Source: Sabethes cyaneus
Taxonomy: Eukaryota > Arthropoda > Insecta > Diptera > Culicidae
Length of the DNA: 64,000 bases
Assembly (NCBI RefSeq): GCF_943734655.1
Contig: NC_071355.1
Coordinates: forward strand, 236,000,027 to 236,064,026
Direction of reading: 5' to 3'
The translations under genes and the position numbers were made by a program. The notes beneath the pieces are model-generated. The model was not told the DNA's origin. It saw only the letters and a program-made list of their open reading frames with translations, and did not search any database. Below are positions 55,605 through 64,000 of this stretch, in pieces; position 1 is the first letter of the stretch; every line of letters starts with the position of its first letter.

Positions 55605-56040
55605 AGTTAGTTTCGAGGTACGATGCTGGTCTAACAAGCCAGTCATCGTATGTTCAAATCTCAGCTAGGCGGTGCTGGCTAGATAGTGTTGGTAGGATCG
55701 TTGCACTAGCCCCGTAACTTTCCTGTACTCTAACAGCCGGCTGCGAAGTCTGTTGATAAAGAAGGGTAATGTCTAAAGACGGTATAAATCCAAGGTTTTG
55801 CTTTTGGGCTTGAAGGGCTGCGAAACTAACTTCAAGCCCAAAAGCAAAACCTTGGATTTATACCGTCTTTAGACATTACCCTTCTTTATCAACAGACTTC
55901 GCAGCCGGCTGTTAGAGTACAGGAAAGTTACGGGGCTAGTGCAACGATCCTACCAACACTATCTAGCCAGCACCGCCTAGCTGAGATTTGAACATACGAT
56001 GACTGGCTTGTTAGACCAGCATCGTACCTCGAAACTAACT
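55605..56040. repeat. Perfect palindrome of two tRNA-derived SINE copies
   Basis: Arms 55605-55815 and 55830-56040 (211 bp each) are exact inverted copies without indels, around a 14-bp spacer. Each arm holds a SINE: a head with CGAGGTACGATGCTGGTC, A-box-like GGTCTAACAAG and GTTCAAATC (B-box), then TAGGATCGTTGCAC, CTGTACTCTAACAG and GAAGTCTGTTGATAAAG. The minus copy is flanked by CGAAACTAAC at 55821-55830 and 56030-56039, probably its original target duplication, also present inverted at 55605-55615. Confidence 0.85.
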
Positions 56041-56113
56041 GGACGATGACTGTCAAGCCCAAATTAGTCCAAATTTAAGTGCCCTATGTCAAGTCCGATT
56101 TTACCTCCCAGCC

Positions 56114-56310
56114 TGCCTCGAGGTATGATGCTGGCCTAATAAGCCACTCGTCGTATGTTCGAATCTCGGCTGGGAGAGGCTTTTAGAGTCAATAGGATCG
56201 TAGCAACTGGCCCTGCAATTGTCCTGCACTCTAACAGCTGGCCATGAAGTCTGTTGTATAAAAACAGAAGGTCAAGTTTCGATAATGGAATGTAGCACGT
56301 AGGCTTCCCA
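56114..56310 (+). mobile_element. tRNA-derived SINE, near full length
   Basis: GCCTCGAGGTATGATGCTGG, CCTAATAAGCCACTCGTCG, B-box GTTCGAATC, TAGGATCGTAGCAACTGG, TGTCCTGCACTCTAACAG, GAAGTCTGTTGTATAAA, GGTCAAGTTTCGATAATG and GAATGTAGCAC in order. This is the best-preserved head of the family in the window. RNA polymerase III would drive it. The layout resembles mosquito SINE families such as Sine200, from memory. Confidence 0.75.
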
Positions 56311-59300
56311 GCTAGCACCAAATCGTACATCATGAACGGAAAATTATCGTAACTAACTCTTAGCAAATTCGGAATTGTAACTGAAGCTTCATAAAGTCCC
56401 CCCAAATTGATTTTCAGTCGTATGTAATGGTAATAGCTGACATACATACGATATTCAGCACAGAATCCTACAGCTGTACGGAGCCGGTCGGGCTTAATCG
56501 GATACTATCGTATATAATTACTTATAACGAATACTACTGAATATTACTTTTGCTTTTGAATACTACTTTTGCTATCAAAAATATCAAACGGAATACTAAT
56601 CTTGCTGTTACACAATATTAATAGGAAAGCAGAAATAGTTGTCATTTTACTATCATATCATTATCATTATCAATTTGAGCCAATCATTTAGCTAGAAAAA
56701 TATTTATGTGAAAATAGATTAATTTAAATATTGAAAGTTTATGAAGGTTTAGTCATAAATAGAATCTGTCAACACATTTTCTTTCAATAAAAATGAAAAC
56801 AAAATGATAGTAAAGTCTGATACACCATAAGTGCCATTTTGAGTTTCTAACAACAAACATGTTTTCTAGTTGATATATCAACAGCAGAATATGCCAAAAT
56901 TTTGATATACTTTTGTTGTGAATCCTTGCTCGGGTTTGGTGCTAGCTGGGAACTTGGTCCGGTGGCTCCATGACGCACACAAATAATTTTCTTCTAATAA
57001 GAAATGCTTGCTGTGATCCCATGCACTCTTAACGCATTTCAGTGAAATTTGAAAAGTTATTATTTTTAAAATTAATAAGTGGTAAAATTTTACGCATGTT
57101 GTTTTTTATATCACAAAAATGCACTTTTTGAATCTTCCGAAAACTTAAACGTCCGCTTTGCACAGCTCATGAAGTCAAAAGCAGTCAGTTTTTAACAGAA
57201 GTGCTGGCAGAACATGGCATACGTTAATAGAACACACAATAGTCGATGCTTCAGTGAAATTTACTATCGAAAAATAGTTTTTCAAGATGACTACCCGAAA
57301 TTACTTGCGGGCGTGGTAAATACACGGCAAATGACGGAATCGAGCTTTCCCGATTTGGCTGAAAACAGTGAAAACTGAAAACTCACATATTTTTACACTA
57401 TTTTCTACTGCGAAGTAACGTATTTCGTCTGTAAGATTTCCCTTGAATTATTAATGAAAAAAATGAGCTCATGTGTAACGGAAGCACAATTACTCGCGGT
57501 GGGCGAAATTCGATGATGGGACGATTTTTTTTCCTTCCTTGGATTGGGGTTGTCGAATTTATTTATATCGATCAAGACGTACCTATGGGTGCTGATTCTC
57601 GAATCAACAGCGAGTGTGGAAATTTGATAAAAACATGCTATTGAAGAAAATATGCCTACAGGAACAAATCTTACTGTAATAGGTGAACGACTGCCGTTTC
57701 GCAAAATCTGGGAATCTAATTTAATGGTAACTCTATTTGTGGGTTATCCATAATTGAATGTTTGATAAAATTCTTAACTTGTTGAGTTCCTAGAATGAGC
57801 TTTAGGTACCTTGACTTACCTGAAGCTTATCAAATTGAAAGTTTCGACTATTTGCAGTTTTTTTAAAGTTTACTGTTTGTCCTTTAAGTTTGGGGTTTCG
57901 AGATTATGGTATACCATGATTGATGCCATTGAAAACTATTGAAATCACTCCACCTTCGAACGAGTAAAGTTTATTTCTATAGACTTTTTCATTGTCTATG
58001 TTGTTACATTTATTACTGATTAGTAACTACAAACAATGTGGCACGACTTGAAACTATTTAATACTCTGCTCAAATACCCTCTCAATTTATTATTACGGAA
58101 CTAAATTGCTTGTTCGGATAGATTTTCTCGTGCGCTAGTAAATTATTCATTTCCCAACAACTTAATTACAGATGCAAAACAGCTCAGATGAAAGCAGTCT
58201 CCGTCTGTCCGTCCGTCGTCCGTCCGTTGGTCGGTCGGTCGCGCCGAGAAAATGGAAAACTTTGTGATGCACGAAAAACAATACATTTTCACTCTCCGAC
58301 ACCGGCAGCCGAAGGCGCGATAAAGTCGCTGTGAGTTCTCATGTGTTCCGTTACGAGTAGAATAGAAGAATTTTCCAGCCTCTGATCTGTCTTGTTGTAC
58401 AGAGTACCTAGGTGCTGTTGTTTTTTGTTTTCACAACAGCTTGTTTTGGTTTGTTCGAAGAATCTACGAGTAAATTAAAGCATGTTCTGGACGGGTTAGA
58501 CGATACCAAAATATTATTATGATTATCGAAAGTACATCCATCAAGAAACGGAGGAATCCGGAGGAACCATGCGACCAGAGGTGGGTGGTTAAAAGCTTAG
58601 CAATTAGCAGCAGCCAGGTAATCGGCTATAAAACCGGCATAACGGAGCGAAATCTTTTATGTTAACACGGATTTCAACCTACTCGATAATTAACTGTAGG
58701 TGAACGTTAAAACTGAAATAAGATGGGTAATACACAGACTAAGTGCACTTCTCCGAAACGGGAAGGGATGAAGGAAAAATAAGGGTGCAGCCTTTTGCGT
58801 TACGATTTTGAAGATGCTTGGCCCTTCAAAAAGATTTATTCTAGAAAAAAACGAACAATCGAACAGATTATTAGGATGCTTAAAACCGATACATAATAAT
58901 ACTGCTTGGCTTCAGTTGCTCATATAGTTATTCATATCTTATTTATTTAAGTTATTTATGTGCAGTGTGTATTTATTTTGCTTGGTTTGTGATTTATTCA
59001 AATATATTTATACAGTTAAATCCGTACGCTACCTATAGTTAACATGCTCTAAACTTATGTAGCATTTTTACTTGCAGGGTATTTTGGTAGGTAAGTTTTA
59101 TTTTTACTTGAGCCCTTTTAAATGTATTTATCCTTGGAAGGAGAACCAACTGTTTATTGACACTATGCTTCAGGGTGCAACATAGTCAGTGTAACTATTC
59201 AAATCGACCAAAACATCGAGCAGTACAATTCAGGAGAAGGAACCATCGAAATGTTTTGTTTTGTTTCTGTTGAATGCTTCTTTTTTTTTCTTGTTTCACG

Positions 59301-59416
59301 GCATGAGGCGATGATATTTTTGGATGTTGATTTTATTAAGAGCGTAGAAGTCCATCGGGAATGACGCGAAAGTGGGGCGAAAGGCTGGTCGGCTGGCTGG
59401 CTGGCTAGCTGGCGGC
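56311..59416. other. Large gene-free stretch downstream of the 59.4 kb gene
   Basis: AT-rich; the 99-codon minus frame 57405-57704 is not recognised. CCGTCCGTC/GGTCGGTCG short repeats at about 58200-58242 and GGCTGGCTGG at 59384-59411. The right part may be 3' UTR or intron of the minus-strand gene ending at 59417. Confidence 0.4.
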
Positions 59417-60360
59417 TTACCCCAAAAATCTTATGTTGGTAAAGATAGCCTTCGCCGGTCGCTTCCGGTTACAAAAGTTGATTGTTTTCTGGTGATTTCC
59501 GATCCGATTTTCGTGCAGTCCAACCAGCAGTTTGAAGACGTCGTCCCGGCTGGGTACGCACAGATAGCGAGCGTCGGCATCGTACCTGATGGAGGATGGA
59601 ATTGAAAGCGGTGTATTAATGAAATTATTACGGGCTGTGTTATCAGAAATTGAACCACAAAGGATACACCGGCAATCAGCTTAATTCAATTTTTGTTCCC
59701 TATCGGAAATGTACTAATTTTATAATCTTTCATGAAGTTGAAAAAACTGAGAAATTGAAATTTTTTGTACCAATTTGCAGAAATAACTTTTTTATAATAT
59801 TAATCCCTTTAACTATTTTTTTAAGCAAAACAGACAAGTTACAACATTTTTCTTGGATTTGCATAAAACGTCCCAAAATACTTACGTCCTACTTCTTGAG
59901 TTTTGCCTTTTCCACGGGTATCGCCGATAGTACCGACCGGACCGCTTGTTACTGTTGGCGGTAAACTGTTCCGCCAGCTGATCCGCACCGCCGTCCGCCG
60001 CCGACTCGTTGCTTCTGTCCGTATCGTCACCGTCGTCGGCGGTGCGTGGTGCGTCATCCTCGGCCGAGGAGGCACCGAAGCCGCCGGCATCCTCGATGTA
60101 CACGATAGGCAGCGGTCCCTCGGGCAGTTGCTCCAGCATCTTCATCAGTAGGTTTGATTTGATTTCGATATCCTCCTCCTGCTTGATCTGCTCCAGTCGC
60201 TCCCGTATCAAATCGATGCTTTCGAGGGAATTGTGTCTTTCCGGCGGAACCACACCGGATTCGAATTCCGTTTCCAGCGCTGGGGAACCGTAGAACCGAT
60301 TGTTGTCAATGCTGTTTTCAATGTCCGATTGTCCTAAGCTGAATTCTTCCGGTTGTTTGT
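59417..60360 (-). CDS. Unrecognised protein, 3' exons; possible secreted prohormone
   Basis: Two exons joined in phase: 59886-60360 (acceptor ACACACAG, donor GTAAGT) and 59585-59417 (acceptor CCATCAG), intron 300 bp. Together about 213 residues are visible; the start and any signal peptide lie in upstream exons not identified. The first exon has acidic helices (ESIDLIRERLEQIKQEED), the segment LPIVYIEDAGGFGAS, an Asp/Ala/Ser-rich stretch, then NSNKRSGRYYRRYPWKRQ with dibasic KR sites. The second has two Cys, DARYLCVPSRDD and INFCNRKRPAK, and ends IFTNIRFLG then TAA. Processing at KR to give a two-Cys peptide is conceivable but unproven. The stop is inside GGGGTAAGCC, itself donor-like, so the gene could continue. 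GC-rich third positions support coding. Confidence 0.6.
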
Positions 60361-61190
60361 CTGTGTGTAAAACGAGTAAAGAAATAATACATCGAAAATA
60401 GTAAAAAGTCGAAAGTTAAAGGCCGTTAATGGGAAACTAGCAATCATTAACTTTTCGTCTGAAAGCCCAATTTCGGAAGCAGTTTTCGGGTCCAAAAGCG
60501 GGGTTCTGTTTATAGAAATGTATTCACTGCATTCTTCTTGCCAATCTGAACACAGTGAATATATTTTCATGAACAAAATTATTTGCTGAATTATAGAATC
60601 GTGATACAAGACAGGTATTATATGTAGATATTGCAATTAGTGTGAGGGTTCATATCGATTCGATACAATGTGACTTTTGGTGCCAACAGCTTGCTGGTGG
60701 AAAATAAACAAAGCAAGGATCGCAATCGAAAAACAAACATATCTTTGTGGTACACACTTAAATAACAGCACCGAGCTCGGCAAAATTTTGCCGAAATCTC
60801 AACAGCCGACCGTTCGGATCTATCTAGTTGTTTAAGCATAATAATAAGCCTGGGTACACGGGTACTCCGTCGCCCTTTTACGTAGGGAAAAATCGTCGCT
60901 CACACAAGGGTTAAAAAGCTTAGCTCATATGCGGAGGTTATATTTATTCTGTTGCAATAGCGAACGACAGTAAGTCGCGATTGAAGTTTGTACAATTAAA
61001 AACAAAAGTGGCGAAAAGTGATTATTTTCTCCAATAATAGAGAATAAAAGTCTTTCGTGTTGAAAAGTTGTGTTCAGTAAGTATTAAGAAAAGCAGAAAG
61101 CGACGGCACAACGGAAACTATAGTTAAAAGTTATAAAAAGTTAAATAAAAAGATCTTAGAAGGGCCTTTCTATCTTGGTTCAAGATATAT
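60361..61190. other. Upstream of the 60.4 kb exon
   Basis: Intron or further exons of the minus-strand gene are expected here. A segment at about 60450-60535 (minus) reads YISINRTPLLDPKTASEIG and looks coding, but no splice pair joins it in phase to the 60360 exon. 60860-61160 is unassigned. Confidence 0.35.
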
Positions 61191-61194
61191 GCCA

Positions 61195-61520
61195 CCAAAG
61201 GCGATGTTTGGGCCGAAAGATTATTTCAGAGCGTTGGCTCCGGCGAACAATACGTCAACCATTACCGCTGTTGAGGACAGTTTTGTTCCGGCCAACCATA
61301 TTACCTCTTGTGAGGACAGCGTTTGTCCCGGTAATTAATACGTCCCCCATTGCGATCTGTCGCGACAGACCATCGATGCCATTCCTACGAGAGGCCAACG
61401 TAGGCGGTGGTAGGCCGATCAGGGATCGGCATTTGCTGAATACAATTGTACTTGAAACCATTACTATGCAGGCGAGCATAGGCGGTGGTAAACGGATCGG
61501 AAATAGGCATTTGCTGAAAA
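61195..61520 (+). repeat. Two interlocking direct repeats
   Basis: TAGGCGGTGGTA ... GATCGG ... GGCATTTGCTGAA occurs at about 61399-61440 and 61470-61518. GAGGACAG(T/C)(T/G)TTTGT(T/C)CCGG occurs at about 61273 and 61312. Coding of the covering 140-codon frame is doubtful; the nature is unknown, possibly an untranslated part of a retroelement. Confidence 0.45.
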
Positions 61521-61729
61521 TTCAACGCTTGACGGTAACGGGCCGTACAAAAATAGCCCTCTGTGACATCAGCATGATAAGTAGCTTAGATTTATGATAA
61601 ACTTAGTAGTAAGGCGAAACTAAAAAGTGTATGGGAGCGAATAAAAACTAAGAATTTTTTTATTTTAATTTTAATGTGATTTTAATCAGTTGGTTTATTC
61701 AATTTCTAAGATAGGCATTAATACAAGTG

Positions 61730-61912
61730 TTAATATAGGATATGATCAAACAATTCGGCATCTTTTAAGAATTTGATGAGTTGTGTTTCACTGGAGAAGT
61801 CGTTATAAAGCACTTCTCTGATGGAAGAGGATATTAGGTGTTTCGCTCTTAAGTTATCGTAGATGGGACAGTGAGTCAGTAGATGTTCCTGGTGAGGTGA
61901 AATCTGCAACAA
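61730..61912 (-). pseudogene. Non-LTR retrotransposon ORF2 3' end
   Basis: The minus frame reads EHLLTHCPIYDNLRAKHLIS and ETQLIKFLKDAELFDHIL before the stop. This is the terminal His/Cys-type segment (EHLLxxCP) of RNase H-bearing non-LTR ORF2 proteins. An AATAAA and A-rich sequence follow on the minus strand. Everything upstream is missing. Confidence 0.6.
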
Positions 61913-63010
61913 TCAAATGTTGGGCGGGGTTCTTTATTAAAGAAAATGCCCTGCGAAAAACTAAAAATTGTAATTCAAAACTGTATTCTTCAGCATACAG
62001 AAATAGTTCCCTTTTGCACCATTTCGTGATTTCGTATAGTTTAACTCGGAAGGAGTTAGTTGTTTAAGCTGTTATAATTCTTTCTCAGGTGTTGCATCGA
62101 TTGCAGATTCGCTTTCCTTTGTTCCCTATCAGCGTACCGCGAGTTCGTGGTGAGTTTCAGTTTAGCCGGGGTTGCCATCCGCACCATAACTGTCCATCCT
62201 TCTACACTGCCCGCTGAGCAGCTTTGGACAGACAAGTAACAAACCGACAGTATTATTCGAAATATTTTTAAATCATTAGCAAACGATCCTACTCGTCACT
62301 CAATCCTACTCCTACTTAAGTGCATTTAAGCGTTATACGAAAATGTTGAAAAACAAGAGTCTAAGGACGCTCCCTTGGGGTACGGAGGACGGAAAACATC
62401 GAGGGACAGCGGAGTTCACTATAATATGCAGTGCGCTCCATCAGAGAGTCATTCTGCAAACCAATATGCTTCAACTCAGTAATAACCATAATGAGACGAT
62501 GGCCGCCAAGTCCACTAGCCATTTTGTTTCTATTTATCTGAATAAAGTAGAAACGTATGAAAACAGAATAGTGCTTGTTGACCGAAGCGTTAGGAAACCA
62601 ACCTGGGTTTCCGATATGACTGGCGCAACTGCGTTATATATGCATTGTAAATTAGTATTTCTAACACCTTACCAAGGCGATTAAGTTATCAGATTCCATA
62701 GTAGTTAGAGGCTCAGCTATGAACATCGTCGTCGTCAGTATTGAGCCGAGGAAGCTCGTGCTGTTTCAAGCAGTAGTCTCCTTCAACTCGACCTTGGACC
62801 TCTCATCATCAATTCCTTAGGCGTTTCAGAAGTCGCAAATCGCTCTCGACTTAGTCGAGCTATTTTGCACGTTGGGCTCCTCTGTTCCTGGTGCCGGTGG
62901 AGTTGTTGAAGAGAACCCTTTTCGTCCTACCTACCTTTTCGCCCGGCCTACCGTAACCTACAGGCTTTCGCCAAATGTACGATAGGAATCTCTTTAAGAA
63001 GTGTCTATAT
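61913..63010. other. Gene-free stretch with one unassigned frame
   Basis: A 113-codon plus frame (62343-62684) is open but not recognised. No element ends paired. Confidence 0.3.
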
Positions 63011-63014
63011 ATCT

Positions 63015-63985
63015 CGTAACCACTCAGATTTTACTCCGCCAAATATCGTCCGCAGTCCGTTCGAGCTTGGCAAGAGCACGTATATGCACCGTTAGCAACG
63101 TTACAGCTTCAAGTTCGTAATAAATTACTGGTCTTACGAGGGTTTTGTAAATTTTCTGCTTCGTACACTGGCGTATGCCTCTTGATCGTCGCGTTTTGCG
63201 AGAGGCAAAGTAGGCCCCATTTCTCACTTGAATGTGCCGCTGAACCCCCTTACTAGTGCTGTTATTCCCTAAATCTTGGGAATAACCCAGTGTAGAGCTG
63301 TTGCCAGCATTTCTTAGCCATACTCATAAAGCTCTGCTAGTAGGCAGTCCTTATCGCTGATTTTGTTGGTCTTCAGTTATCCGATTTCTCATTTGACTTC
63401 TTCGAAATTAGATGCTAGGACATCACTATCTTTCATGGGCATTCTTAGGTTAACTTCCGTTCCGCCTTCTTCTGCACCTTCGCCATGGTGGTATTCACCT
63501 TTCACCTGTCGACTAGCTCGCGCTTGTTTGTGGTCAGATTTCCTCCCACGCCCCTGCTTATGTTGGGTATCGGTGTGTAGCCCTTACGAGACTGGTTCAC
63601 ATTCTCGTAAAACCTGCACATGTCATTAGCTCGGAATAGTTGTTCTAATTCTTCACGATCTCTGTCCTCCTTCAGGCGCTTTTTACTCCTCAGGATCGTG
63701 GTCAACTAGTTCCTTATTCTGTCTAATGGCAATGCTCAGATAATTTTTCCAAGCAATTTTCTTTCTCTACACCGCTTGTTGGAATTCTTCATTAAACCAA
63801 TCATTTTGTACTCCGGGGCGCTTCACCCGGACGTTAAAGGCCTCTTTAATGGCCGAGCGTGATCTGCCTCAACCGTCTCCGTAGTATTCAGCTGAAGAAC
63901 CTAACTTATAGGAGGAAGACAGTGCCTCATTCAGTATTCACGCGTAGCTCTTGTCAGATTGTGGGTTATCTAGCTGCCTTATATT
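63015..63985 (-). pseudogene. RTE-like non-LTR ORF2 remnant
   Basis: Minus strand from the right: KKIAWKNYLSIAIRQNKELV, then KKRLKEDRDREELEQLFRAND, then RFYENVNQSRKGYTP and EEGGTEVNLRMP (linker before RT), then LKTNKISDKDCLLAEL (RT finger). After an internal deletion the C-terminal block KIYKTLVRPVIYYELEAVTL appears (63024-63227). Stops and shifts throughout; the catalytic palm is absent. It continues past the right edge. Confidence 0.7.
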
Positions 63986-64000
63986 CAGCCGAGAAGAACA

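Noticed and set aside
60334..60636. Upstream coding exon for the 60.4 kb gene (YISINRTPLLDPKTASEIG)
   Set aside because: Looks coding, but the only donor nearby does not join the next exon in phase.
62343..62684. 113-codon plus frame
   Set aside because: No recognised domain and placed among retroelement remains.

Overview
The window looks like a piece of a dipteran, probably mosquito, nuclear genome. Three things point that way. Genes have short introns (58-75 bp, one of 300 bp). The uricase is complete, insect-type and carries a peroxisomal SKL end. The repeats (short tRNA-derived SINEs, BEL/Pao, RTE- and jockey-like non-LTR elements, many TA-flanked elements) are of kinds common in mosquito genomes. 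The species is not determined. No bacterial or organellar sequence was seen.

Only four host genes are supported. (1) Positions 1-503, minus strand: the first two exons of a BRD7/BRD9-type bromodomain protein, leaving the window at its left edge and carrying an apparent 1-base frameshift. (2) Positions 29812-30914, plus strand: urate oxidase in three exons, complete. (3) Positions 39386-41326, minus strand: a secreted protein with two CUB domains joined by a Pro/Tyr-rich repeat, complete in one exon. (4) Positions 59417-60360, minus strand: the last two visible exons of an unrecognised, possibly prohormone-like protein. The genes are far apart and do not look functionally linked.

Everything else is mobile DNA and its remains. 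Region by region: 3.2-3.7 kb is an uninterrupted (GT)n of about 255 units. 4.4-6.3 kb holds three TA-flanked elements side by side, the third a dead Tc1-type element with a hAT-like insertion inside it. 7.6-9.1 kb is an element with very long terminal inverted repeats. 16.7-19.9 kb holds a small AAAT-flanked MITE, a Tc1-type transposase split by a Helitron-like element carrying 144-bp tandem repeats, and a decayed RNase H region. 21.3-23.5 kb is a Tc1 deletion remnant followed by a 5'-truncated jockey-like element with an open 546-residue RT frame. 25.2-27.2 kb is a hAT element with a Harbinger-type MITE inside. 31.8-34 kb is an RTE-like remnant split by a Transib-like element, and 37.0-38.7 kb holds a second Transib-like element. 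45.7-51.7 kb is a nearly pristine BEL/Pao retrotransposon on the minus strand. 55.6-56.0 kb is a perfect palindrome made of two SINE copies. 63.0-64.0 kb is another RTE-like remnant.

The strongest unexpected signal is in the BEL/Pao element. Its gag and pol frames lie in the same phase but are separated by three in-frame stops. The interval has the form of a 75-bp spliceosomal intron (GTGAGT donor, exact TACTAAC branch site, ACAG acceptor) whose removal would join the frames. This suggests that Gag versus Gag-Pol output is set by splicing, which is an inference. All element assignments come from reading termini, target duplications and recognisable protein motifs by eye; no database search was possible.
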